Positions 1 through 6,642 of a stretch of DNA of 12,431 nucleotides are shown here, one piece after another. Below the pieces are notes generated by a model, which made no database searches, was not told where the DNA came from, and was given only the letters and a program-made list of their open reading frames with translations. Origin of the DNA: JAVBOO01 sp031550435 (GTDB lineage Bacteria; Bacillota; Clostridia; Lachnospirales; WRAX01); contig JAVBOO010000043.1 of NCBI GenBank assembly GCA_031550435.1, positions 1 to 12,431 of the forward strand, read 5' to 3'. Each line of letters opens with the position of its first letter. Position 1 is the first letter of the stretch. Both the position numbers and the translations under genes were made by a program.

Positions 1-107
1 TTCTGCGCCTTAAGAATTTCCGCCGCATTGCCACTCGATATGATAAATTGGCTCACACATTTGCTGGGTTCGTTTGTTTAGCTTCCATTGTTATTTGGTT
101 AAAGTGA
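1..107 (+). CDS. IS5-family transposase, C-terminal fragment
   Basis: This is the last 34 codons of a DDE transposase; the rest lies left of the window. Read from base 3, the peptide contains FRRIATRYDKLAHTFAGFV and ends in WLK before a TGA at 105-107. The string R-x-A-T-R-Y-D-K-L followed by a hydrophobic tail is the typical C-terminus of IS5-family (IS427-like) transposases, which act on the element's own inverted repeats with a DDE active site upstream of this piece. The bases around and after the stop (AAGTGAACAATC, 103-114) resemble the GTGAACA-containing ends of such elements, so the element probably ends somewhere between about 107 and 125, immediately before the reverse transcriptase. 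Family assignment is quite sure; the exact end and subgroup are not. Confidence 0.8.
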   Translation, partial: LRLKNFRRIATRYDKLAHTFAGFVCLASIVIWLK

Positions 108-116
108 ACAATCATA

Positions 117-1160
117 ATGATTTTTCAAACACGGTCTAGTCATGTCGCCATAGCCTATCGTGACAATCTAAAGTATAACAATAATATATATTTTGCAAAG
201 AAAGCATTTGATTTTATAAGAGATTTTGAAGATAGCTATATAATAATTGGTGATTTCACTAAATTTTTTGATAGTCTAGATCATAAATATCTAAAAGGAA
301 TGCTATGCAATCTCCTTAATATTGCCCAGTTGCCAAGCGACTTTTATGCAGTATATAAAAATATTACAAAGTATTCTTATTGGGAAATTGACAGTTTACT
401 TGAACTAAACAAACTTGATAAAACAGAAAGCGGAATTAAGTCTTTAAACAGTAGAGAAAAGGCTTTATCTTTAGATCAATTAAAAAAAAATAAAAGCACG
501 TTTATGAAGAAACAATGCAATGACTATGGCATACCCCAAGGATCGGCTATAAGTGCAGTTTTATCAAACATTTATATGTTAGTATTTGATAAGAGAATTA
601 ATGACTATGTTAATTCTTTAGATGGCTTATATATGAGGTATAGCGACGATTTTATTATTGTATTACCCAAATTAACAAAAGATAACTTCATAGAGAAATT
701 TAAAAAAATTTCAGATGAGATAGATTCAATTCCCAATCTAGATTTGCAGCCTGATAAAACACAGGTTTTTCATTGCTCAAATAAAATTCTCGAAAGTTGT
801 AACAATCTGGTACTAAGTGGTGTTCCTAACGGGAACGATTTCATAAACTATTTAGGATTTACATTTGACGGAAGGGTTGTATCGATTAGAGATAAAACCA
901 TATCAAAATATTACTATAGAATGTATAGAAAGCTAAAAACGATTGTTAAAAACAATGGTTATACCAAAAAGGGGAATAGAATTAGTAATAGCAATGTATA
1001 TGATAAGTATTCCGTAAAAGGAGCTTTTAAAGGAAATGGAAACTTTATAACATATGCAAAACGAGCTGAAAAGATTTTTGGTGAACATGAAGCAATAGGT
1101 AGAGTGACAAAAAGGCATATGAAGAAGATAAAAGATGTTCTTTCTACCATTAAATATTAA
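117..1160 (+). CDS. Reverse transcriptase, defence-type (DRT2/UG-like), probably 5' truncated
   Basis: The 347-residue product has the palm motifs of a reverse transcriptase in order: motif A at 45-56 (GDFTKFFDSLDH, Asp46), motif B at 138-146 (GIPQGSAIS), motif C at 175-178 (YSDD, Asp177 and Asp178), a DLQPDKTQ stretch near 209 and motif E at 244-252 (NYLGFTFDG). A basic thumb-like tail follows. All three catalytic aspartates are present. No maturase, HNH or other domain is seen, so it is not a group II intron protein. The insert between motifs A and B (with NITKYSY near 82-88) and the tail resemble, from memory, 'unknown group' reverse transcriptases used in phage defence, perhaps DRT2. The first residues already match the region just before motif A, so roughly the first 60-100 residues of a normal protein are missing. 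The frame is open back to the transposase stop at 107, and there is no clear ribosome binding site before ATG 117. It is strongly AT-rich compared with the other genes. Reverse transcriptase is sure; subgroup and activity are not. Confidence 0.8.
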   Translation: MIFQTRSSHVAIAYRDNLKYNNNIYFAKKAFDFIRDFEDSYIIIGDFTKFFDSLDHKYLKGMLCNLLNIAQLPSDFYAVYKNITKYSYWEIDSLLELNKLDKTESGIKSLNSREKALSLDQLKKNKSTFMKKQCNDYGIPQGSAISAVLSNIYMLVFDKRINDYVNSLDGLYMRYSDDFIIVLPKLTKDNFIEKFKKISDEIDSIPNLDLQPDKTQVFHCSNKILESCNNLVLSGVPNGNDFINYLGFTFDGRVVSIRDKTISKYYYRMYRKLKTIVKNNGYTKKGNRISNSNVYDKYSVKGAFKGNGNFITYAKRAEKIFGEHEAIGRVTKRHMKKIKDVLSTIKY

Positions 1161-1213
1161 GAAATCATTTACTACCATATGCCTTTAAAGAAACATTCTA
1201 ACATCATTAAAAC

Positions 1214-1232
1214 TGGCTACATTTTGGCTACA
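1214..1232 (+). repeat. 8-bp direct repeat pair, 11-bp period (arm-site-like)
   Basis: TGGCTACA occurs at 1214-1221 and again at 1225-1232, separated by TTT. The 11-bp period is about one helical turn. Together with the matching pair at 1366-1384 it resembles the arm-type binding sites of tyrosine recombinases. The function is inferred. Confidence 0.5.
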
Positions 1233-1365
1233 AAAATTTTACAACTTCTCATTCAATACATATAATCAGGTGAAAAACATACAATATATGCACTACAAAT
1301 ACATAAAAACATGAGAAAAACATTCGTAAAAGTCGAGTGGGAATAATAGCAACTGGTTTATTATA

Positions 1366-1384
1366 TGGTGATTTTTTGGTGATT
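1366..1384 (+). repeat. Second 8-bp direct repeat pair, 11-bp period (arm-site-like)
   Basis: TGGTGATT occurs at 1366-1373 and 1377-1384, again separated by TTT. It shares the TGG start, the TTT spacer and the 11-bp period with the pair at 1214-1232, but differs at four of the eight positions. This parallel build suggests two sites for one protein. Confidence 0.5.
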
Positions 1385-1505
1385 GAAACTCTGAAAACCA
1401 TAAAAAATACGGATAGATTAGAAAATGCAAATATTAAAAACCTCTTAATATCAAGGAAAATACTATGATACAAGAAATCATCTAAGGGGTGAGGGTAGAG
1501 TTTTT

Positions 1506-1546
1506 GAGCGTGAAATCCTTGAATTTAAAGGGTTTCATGCTCTTTT
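1506..1546 (+). terminator. Stem-loop with T-tract: terminator or attachment core
   Basis: Arms at 1506-1520 and 1528-1542 pair over 15 positions (two of them G-U in RNA) around a 7-nt loop GAATTTA, and TTTT follows at 1543-1546. Read as RNA on the plus strand this is a good intrinsic terminator, with no obvious intact gene directly upstream. Read as DNA, two imperfect inverted half-sites around a 7-bp centre also fit the core of a tyrosine-recombinase attachment site, and the stem lies where AT-rich DNA gives way to host-like DNA. Both readings are possible. Confidence 0.55.
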
Positions 1547-1656
1547 AATGTGCGCTCGGTAGGCAACGGCAGCACGGGGGATGACCGTTTTCTGCAAAAC
1601 CGCGCTCATAATTCCCTCCATTGCTGATTCCCGTTTCGTTACCCTAACAGAAATGA

Positions 1657-1695
1657 TACAGTCGTTTAAGACACTATCAGTTTTAAACGACTGTA
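1657..1695. repeat. Perfect 13-bp inverted repeat
   Basis: TACAGTCGTTTAA at 1657-1669 is matched exactly by its reverse complement at 1683-1695, with 13 nt between. No T-tract follows, so a terminator is unlikely. It could be an operator or part of a small repeat element with the next hairpin. Confidence 0.55.
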
Positions 1696-1707
1696 GGGCC
1701 GTCGGGC

Positions 1708-1756
1708 GTTAAATTCGAAACCGCTCAAGCTTCGCTTGGACGGTTTCGAGTTTAAC
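1708..1756. repeat. Long hairpin, 23-bp near-perfect arms, 3-nt loop
   Basis: The arms at 1708-1730 and 1734-1756 pair along 23 positions with one C-A mismatch and two G-U pairs, around a TTC loop. The outer ends are GTTAAATTCGAAACCG and CGGTTTCGAGTTTAAC. It ends 14 bases before the -35 box of the kinase promoter. It has no T-tract. A dispersed palindromic repeat is the most likely nature. Confidence 0.6.
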
Positions 1757-1770
1757 TGACTATATATTGA

Positions 1771-1799
1771 TTGTATAAATTATGATTATGCAATATAAT
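1771..1799 (+). promoter_or_regulatory. Sigma-A-type promoter for sensor kinase
   Basis: TTGTAT at 1771-1776 and TATAAT at 1794-1799 are separated by exactly 17 bp in AT-rich DNA. The -10 box is perfect. Transcription would start near 1806 and leave a leader of about 205 nt before the kinase start. Confidence 0.65.
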
Positions 1800-1819
1800 G
1801 TTACGAGGAAGTTGTTACC

Positions 1820-1858
1820 GCGGAAGTTAGATACCGCATAAAAGACTTACGCGGTTAC
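1820..1858 (+). repeat. 39-nt motif in kinase leader, second copy upstream of murE
   Basis: This stretch begins GCGGAAGT and carries CCGCATAAAA in its middle. Aligned without gaps to 12177-12215 on the minus strand it matches at 30 of 39 positions. GTTACCGCG (1814-1822) can pair with CGCGGTTAC (1850-1858) at 8 of 9 positions, so the leader RNA may fold here. The nature of the motif is unknown. Confidence 0.5.
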
Positions 1859-2011
1859 TTGGGCGCGTATCCGTTCAAAGAGATTTTATCAGTGTTTACC
1901 AAGTTGATTTTTTTCGGCGAGATCGAGAGTTAAAGGTATGATAGCAAAGTAAGTGCACGCAGAGTTGCTTGGCAGGTTTTGACTGCCGTTAAAATATGGG
2001 GGGGTGAAAAA

Positions 2012-3433
2012 GTGAATATGCTCATCACTTACTTTACTCGGCACCAGAGCATTTTCGCGATAATGTTTGCCATAGCTCAAAATACTGTGAATCATTATTT
2101 TTTGTTGAGGGTCATTTTTGAACTATTCGGAATCAGGATTTCATTTAAAAAGCACTTGCTTTGTTCATTAGGAATATCTCTTGTATACTTGGTCCCGTTG
2201 TATTTGGTCGATTGCTTTTTCTTTGCCCCGGGTATCTATTTTTCGGTTTGGCTCTATACGATGCTTATATTCATCAATCCGCTTTCGGCAGTTGTAGAGT
2301 ATTTCGTGATTAAAAAAACTCTGAAACTGTCGCCGACAAAGAGCAGCATAATTTTAAGGAATCATTTATTGATGCATTATTGCGTTGTTTTGATATACTT
2401 GATGCAAAACAATGTACTGTATAGCGTTTTGCCGTCATTTCAAGTGTTTCCGCATTTTTATTTTCATGAGATTGTATCAATTATGCTGATTATTGCTTTG
2501 TTGGCGACTGCCTATTTGCTGTTCAGATTTTATATGACAAAGCGGAAACGCTATATTTCGATACCGCTCAATTACTTTGACAACAATATTCCTGTCCAAT
2601 TTCTTCAGACTTTTGCGGTACTATCCGCCTTTTACGGAGTCATCGTTTTTTTCAGAATAGAGTGGCTGTCGGGCTATCTCGACCTCTTAGACCCGACTGT
2701 TATATTCATATATTTGCTGTTAATTGCCTGCGTATTTTTATATATAATTATATCTATTTTCGGTTTTCGCGCCAAGCTTTCTGAATGGGAGATTCGCGCA
2801 TCGGGGACTTATATCAGCTCACTGTTGAACGTCAATCAAGAGTTTAGAGGCATAAAGCATGATTTTTACAATGTTTTGCAGACATACGAGGGCTATCTGG
2901 AAATAGAGGATATCGAAGGTTTGAAAAAGTATCATCGTACGCTTTTTGCACAAACAAAGATAACAGGGGATTTTTTGAGCATTATAGAAACGCTGAAATC
3001 ACGTGTGGCCGTATACAGTCTGCTACGGTCAAAATCAGAAACTGCCGGTAAAGCGGGGATTTCGTTTTCGATTAATATGGTATGCGATATCAGGAATATC
3101 GTGCTTAACGATCTGGATTTGTGCCGTGTTTTAAGCATTGTTATTGATAATGCCAACGAAGCGGCTGCCGAATCCGAGCGAAAGCAGATTAATATATCGT
3201 TTGAGCAGAAAGATGAAAGAACCATTATTTTTGTTATTTCGAATACGACGAAAGACCATGTCGCGATAGATGAAATCTTCCATAACGGGTATACGACGAA
3301 GAAAAACCATTCCGGTATCGGGTTGCCGCAGGTCGCGCACATTATGCATTCGTACGAGCATTGCGGGTACAGGGTTAACTACCATGATAATCAGTTTACG
3401 CTTTTCTTGATTTTCTATGCCGGCGAAGAATAG
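2012..3433 (+). CDS. AgrC-like GHKL sensor histidine kinase (orphan)
   Basis: A membrane sensor kinase of 473 residues. The first 250 or so residues are a series of hydrophobic segments, about six, as in AgrC-type peptide sensors. The cytoplasmic part has the AgrC-type H-box FRGIKHDFYN with the phospho-accepting His near 283, the N-box IDNANEA with Asn near 380 and the G-box SGIGLP near 434-439, which together make a GHKL/HATPase_c_5 ATP-binding domain. I choose GTG at 2012 because GGGGGGGTGA (1998-2007) sits at proper distance before it; TTG 1979 and ATG 2018 are alternatives in the same frame. It is transcribed from a clear promoter with a long leader and ends at a bidirectional terminator. 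No LytTR response regulator and no AgrB/AgrD-like peptide gene lies next to it, so its partner and signal are unknown. Such kinases usually respond to peptides or envelope state; that is family knowledge, not shown here. Confidence 0.85.
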   Translation: MNMLITYFTRHQSIFAIMFAIAQNTVNHYFLLRVIFELFGIRISFKKHLLCSLGISLVYLVPLYLVDCFFFAPGIYFSVWLYTMLIFINPLSAVVEYFVIKKTLKLSPTKSSIILRNHLLMHYCVVLIYLMQNNVLYSVLPSFQVFPHFYFHEIVSIMLIIALLATAYLLFRFYMTKRKRYISIPLNYFDNNIPVQFLQTFAVLSAFYGVIVFFRIEWLSGYLDLLDPTVIFIYLLLIACVFLYIIISIFGFRAKLSEWEIRASGTYISSLLNVNQEFRGIKHDFYNVLQTYEGYLEIEDIEGLKKYHRTLFAQTKITGDFLSIIETLKSRVAVYSLLRSKSETAGKAGISFSINMVCDIRNIVLNDLDLCRVLSIVIDNANEAAAESERKQINISFEQKDERTIIFVISNTTKDHVAIDEIFHNGYTTKKNHSGIGLPQVAHIMHSYEHCGYRVNYHDNQFTLFLIFYAGEE

Positions 3434-3469
3434 CGCTCGCAGGCATCCGAAGCAATGTTTACTATTACC

Positions 3470-3506
3470 AAAACAAGGAAGCGACACGCAGCCGCTTCCT
3501 TGTTTT
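3470..3506. terminator. Bidirectional terminator between kinase and pyk
   Basis: A perfect 14-bp stem (AAAACAAGGAAGCG at 3470-3483, complement at 3493-3506) surrounds a 9-nt loop. It lies between two convergent genes, ends in TTTT on both strands and can extend outward through TTACCA/TGGTAA with a small bulge. It should stop transcripts from both sides. Confidence 0.85.
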
Positions 3507-3523
3507 ATGGTAAATAACCGGTT

Positions 3524-5275
3524 CTACTCGTCGATTATTCCGTTGAAAATATAGCCTTTTTCACTGTCAACAGTAATAAGGCTTCCGGTCTTTATAAGGT
3601 CGGTTACCCTGTCGTTACATATAACCAGAGGTATTTCCAATGCGCGGGCAACAGCCTCGGTGTGGGTAAAGTCAAAGCACCTGTCGGAGCCGATGACAAC
3701 AGCGCTTGCTTTTTTGATAAATTTCAGCCAGTCGTTGTTCGTTTCGGTCGTAATCAATATGTCTCCGGTTTTGAAGAAACGCTCTGCCTCTTCAATTACT
3801 TTTGCCACGACTGCCAGGCCGGAAACTTTTTTGTTGCCGATTCCGGTACCTTTTGCCAAAACCGAACCAACAATTTCAACTTTCAGTGTATTTGTTGATC
3901 CGACAATACCGACGGGAAGCCCGGCAACTATAACTATCGCATCCCCTACTTTGGCGAGTCCCGTCTCTTGAGCTTTTGTCGCGCAGACCTCAAAGATATT
4001 TTCGGAGGGATTAGTAAACAGGTAGGGGACACAACCCCAAACCAGATTCAATTTTCTCCAAACGGCAATATCCTCGGTTATTGCCAGAAGAGGGCAAATC
4101 GGGCGGAAACGCGAAACCATTCGCGCGGTAAAGCCGGACTTCGTCAGAGTTACTATGCAAGGGGAGTTCAGGTCGGCCGCGGTTGAGCAGGTAGCGTGGC
4201 TCACGGCGTTTGTGATTCCGGACATGTTTACGGCATAACGCGTTCTAAGCTTTTCTTTATAGTCGATTGCCTGCTCGGTGCGTTCGGCGATACGCGCCAT
4301 CATACTTACCGTTTCGACAGGGTAGCTACCCTTCGCGGTTTCACCGGAAAGCATAATCGTGTCGGAACCATCGAAGATTGCATTGGCGACATCGTTTGCT
4401 TCGGCTCTTGTCGGCCTCGGATTGTTGACCATAGATTCCAACATTTGAGTCGCTGTGATAACAAGCTTGCCGATCAGGTTTGCCTTACTGATTAGGCTCT
4501 TTTGTACCAACGGTACCTCTTCGGGGGGAAGCTCGACACCTAAGTCGCCTCTTGCAACCATGATGCCGTCGGCAACTTCAAGAATAGAATCAATATTGTC
4601 TACCGCGAAACGCGTCTCGATTTTTGCGATAATATCGATGTTTGTGCCACCAAAGCTTTCGAGGACCTCTCGTATTCTGATAATGTCCTCGGCCGTATGC
4701 ACGAATGAGGCGGCAATATAGTCAAAGCCAATTTCAACCCCGAATCTGATATCGTCGATATCCTGTTGTGTCAGCGCCGGGAGATTGATATTCACGCCGG
4801 GCACATTTATACCCTTCTTAGAGCTCAAATAGCCGCTGTTTAAGACTTTGCACGTTATATCCGGGCCGCAGACACTTTCAACCGCAAGCTCGATTAGTCC
4901 GTCGTCAATCAGTATGCGCGTTCCCTTTGTAACATCTTGGGGCAGTCCCGTATAAGTTACCGAGACTTTTTCGTTGTCTCCCTCTATGTCGGTTGTCGTT
5001 AAAATAAAATCCTGGCCCTGACGCAAAAATACCTTATCGTCACGGAAGGATTTTGTTCTTATTTCCGGCCCCTTTGTATCGAGGACAAGCGGTATAGGCT
5101 TTCCTAGCTCTTCACGGGCTTGAATCAGTTTGTTTATTATCTCGGTGTGAGTCTCGTGTGTTCCGTGCGAAAAATTAATCCTGGCCGCATCCATACCGGC
5201 AAGAATCAACTCTTTAAGCTTATTAACATCGTTGCAAGCCGGACCCAGCGTTGCGAGTATTTTCGTTTTTCTCAT
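3524..5275 (-). CDS. pyk: Pyruvate kinase
   Basis: Catalyses the last step of glycolysis, transferring phosphate from phosphoenolpyruvate to ADP to give pyruvate and ATP, in the cytoplasm. Recognisable parts are MRKTKILATLGP at the start, ARINFSHG (31-38), DTKGPEIRT (66-74), the B domain, the active-site signature IIAKIE (215-220, Lys218 and metal ligand Glu220), ARGDLGVELP (241-250, Asp244) and TATQMLESM (274-282). Glu71 in the KGPE motif is the residue linked with potassium dependence in this family. At 583 residues it is about 100 longer than the basic enzyme. The tail after about 480 corresponds to the extra PEP-utiliser-like domain of Bacillus-type enzymes, but its usual TSHAA signature is changed (FTHTEAV, 536-542). 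ATG 5275 has AGGAAGG just upstream. The gene stands alone, with its own promoter and terminator. Confidence 0.97.
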   Translation of the reverse strand: MRKTKILATLGPACNDVNKLKELILAGMDAARINFSHGTHETHTEIINKLIQAREELGKPIPLVLDTKGPEIRTKSFRDDKVFLRQGQDFILTTTDIEGDNEKVSVTYTGLPQDVTKGTRILIDDGLIELAVESVCGPDITCKVLNSGYLSSKKGINVPGVNINLPALTQQDIDDIRFGVEIGFDYIAASFVHTAEDIIRIREVLESFGGTNIDIIAKIETRFAVDNIDSILEVADGIMVARGDLGVELPPEEVPLVQKSLISKANLIGKLVITATQMLESMVNNPRPTRAEANDVANAIFDGSDTIMLSGETAKGSYPVETVSMMARIAERTEQAIDYKEKLRTRYAVNMSGITNAVSHATCSTAADLNSPCIVTLTKSGFTARMVSRFRPICPLLAITEDIAVWRKLNLVWGCVPYLFTNPSENIFEVCATKAQETGLAKVGDAIVIVAGLPVGIVGSTNTLKVEIVGSVLAKGTGIGNKKVSGLAVVAKVIEEAERFFKTGDILITTETNNDWLKFIKKASAVVIGSDRCFDFTHTEAVARALEIPLVICNDRVTDLIKTGSLITVDSEKGYIFNGIIDE

Positions 5276-5304
5276 ACTAACCTTCCTAATGTTTTGATTA
5301 TTAC

Positions 5305-5333
5305 ACTATAACCATTTTGTCCATGTTTGGCAA
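5305..5333 (-). promoter_or_regulatory. Promoter of pyk
   Basis: On the minus strand, TTGCCA (5328-5333) and TATAGT (5305-5310) are spaced by 17 bp. Transcription would begin near 5298, about 23 nt before the ATG, with AGGAAGG as ribosome binding site. Confidence 0.65.
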
Positions 5334-5413
5334 TAGATACTTATCATTGGTGTAAACTGTCTTTTTTTCAGAATTTACCGACTTAGATTACCGCGGAATT
5401 TCTGCGTTTGTAC

Positions 5414-5444
5414 AAAAAAACAGGCAAGCTTATCCATGCCTGTT
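5414..5444 (-). terminator. Terminator after ftsW (end of mur operon)
   Basis: On the minus strand AACAGGCA and TGCCTGTT form a perfect 8-bp stem (5437-5444 with 5419-5426) around 10 nt, followed by a run of T ending near 5414. It lies 30 nt beyond the ftsW stop and would separate the mur operon from pyk. Confidence 0.85.
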
Positions 5445-5473
5445 AAAAGTGAAAAATCGCTATATCATATGTT

Positions 5474-6625
5474 TTACTGTGATTTGTTTCTGTATCTGGA
5501 TATGTTGAGCAATACGCCCATACCGGCCATGACGAACACTATTGATGTTCCCCCGTAGCTGATAAACGGCATCGGAATACCCGTATTCGGTATCGTATTT
5601 GTTACAACCGCGACGTTGATAATAACCTGTACCGCTATCATAACGGTAATTCCGAGAGCAATCAGCGAGCCGAACAGGTCCTTTGCCTTCATGGAGATTA
5701 CAACACCCCTCCAGATGAGCACAACAAACAGTATCAAAAGTATCGTCGCTCCGAAAAAGCCGAGTTCCTCACAGACTACGGCAAAAATAAAGTCGTTGAA
5801 AGGCTCGGGCATAAAAATCAGCTTTTGATGGCTCTTGCCGAGTCCCAGACCGAAAAGCCCGCCGGAAGCTACGGCATACAAGGACTGTATGGTCTGATAA
5901 CCTCTGTCTTGCGGATCAATAAACGGATTTTTCCAAACTGCGAAACGTTCGGACCGGAAACCGTCCGATAAAGTGAGATAGGCGACGAGGGCGGCCACTG
6001 CCGCGCCTGCAAGCCCGATAAACGGCAAAAAATACGGACTGGAGACAAACACCATGCAAAACGCTATTGCCGCTATTATAATAGCCGTACTCAAGTTGTT
6101 GCCCCAGAAAACAAGGGTGCAGGGGAGAAGCGCTATGGCTGCACAGACAGCGAGGCCCTGAGGCGTTCTGACACGGTTTTTGTCCTCGGATATGTAGTAG
6201 GCAAGAAGCAGGATAACCATAATTTTTGCGAGCTCAGAAGGCTGGAAGGAGCCGAAAACGGGGATTCTTATCCAGCGTCTCGCTCCGTTTATAACCTGAC
6301 CGAAAAATTTCACATAGATTAGCAGCGCATTGGACACGAGGTAACCCAAAAAAATCGGCAGGCCTTTTAGCCGTTCGTAGTTTATCGCGGACATGACAAG
6401 CATGGCTATAAAACCGAGGCCGACCGCCAAACTTTGCTTTACGATAAAGTAAAACATGTCGTTGCCCCATTTTGAGCTTGTGGCAGCCGCGTAATAGCTG
6501 GATGAAAAAATCATGACTACGCCAAACAGCACAAGAGTAAGCACGGTAAAAAACGTTATGTTGTCGTAGCCGCCGACGATTATTGTTTTGTTGTATTTAC
6601 TCTTCGTTTGCGTCGAATCTTGCAT
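5474..6625 (-). CDS. ftsW: FtsW/SpoVE-type peptidoglycan glycosyltransferase (SEDS)
   Basis: A polytopic membrane protein of 383 residues from the SEDS family, which polymerises lipid II into glycan strands together with a class B penicillin-binding protein during septation. Visible signatures are GARRW (114-118), FQPSELAK (127-134), DPQDRGYQ (237-244), the PEPFNDFIF stretch at 273-281 with the catalytic-type Asp278, and PFISYGGTS (353-361). The hydrophobic profile gives about ten membrane helices. I start at ATG 6625 because AAAGGTG lies 5 nt before it and the SEDS similarity begins here; the frame stays open 42 codons further upstream to 6751, but that part is derived from the repeat element. 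It is the last gene of the operon. Position after murD favours FtsW or the sporulation paralogue SpoVE over RodA, but these cannot be told apart surely. Confidence 0.93.
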   Translation of the reverse strand: MQDSTQTKSKYNKTIIVGGYDNITFFTVLTLVLFGVVMIFSSSYYAAATSSKWGNDMFYFIVKQSLAVGLGFIAMLVMSAINYERLKGLPIFLGYLVSNALLIYVKFFGQVINGARRWIRIPVFGSFQPSELAKIMVILLLAYYISEDKNRVRTPQGLAVCAAIALLPCTLVFWGNNLSTAIIIAAIAFCMVFVSSPYFLPFIGLAGAAVAALVAYLTLSDGFRSERFAVWKNPFIDPQDRGYQTIQSLYAVASGGLFGLGLGKSHQKLIFMPEPFNDFIFAVVCEELGFFGATILLILFVVLIWRGVVISMKAKDLFGSLIALGITVMIAVQVIINVAVVTNTIPNTGIPMPFISYGGTSIVFVMAGMGVLLNISRYRNKSQ

Positions 6626-6642
6626 ATAATCACCTTTACGTG

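Larger units (their letters stand above)
1161..2011. other. Gene-free region between reverse transcriptase and sensor kinase
   Basis: No convincing gene is present in these 851 bases. The left half (to about 1490) is very AT-rich like the reverse transcriptase and holds two 11-bp-period direct repeat pairs. A GC-richer half follows, with a 15-bp stem-loop at 1506-1542, two more inverted repeats at 1657-1756, a promoter at 1771-1799 and the kinase leader. An open frame of 53 codons at 1307-1468 (+) has no ribosome binding site and is not recognised. Confidence 0.6.

Noticed and set aside
117..1160. Group II intron maturase or retron
   Set aside because: No maturase X domain, no endonuclease domain and no intron domain V/VI hairpin downstream; no msr/msd-like inverted repeats can be seen, and the upstream DNA is replaced by the IS.
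1307..1468. Open frame of 53 codons on the plus strand after the reverse transcriptase
   Set aside because: Its only usable start is a GTG at 1337 without a spaced ribosome binding site, the product is not recognised, and the DNA there holds the direct repeats. It may be a remnant, but cannot be supported as a gene.
1249..1473. Minus-strand open frame of 74 codons
   Set aside because: Low-complexity hydrophobic product from AT-rich DNA, no ribosome binding site and no recognised motif.
1811..1830. GTTGTTACCGCGGAAG resembles the T-box core GGTGGTACCGCG
   Set aside because: No specifier stem, no terminator/antiterminator pair follows, and the downstream gene is a sensor kinase rather than an amino-acid gene. 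A similar TTACCGCGGAA at 5389-5399 lies in a place where a T-box on that strand makes no sense.
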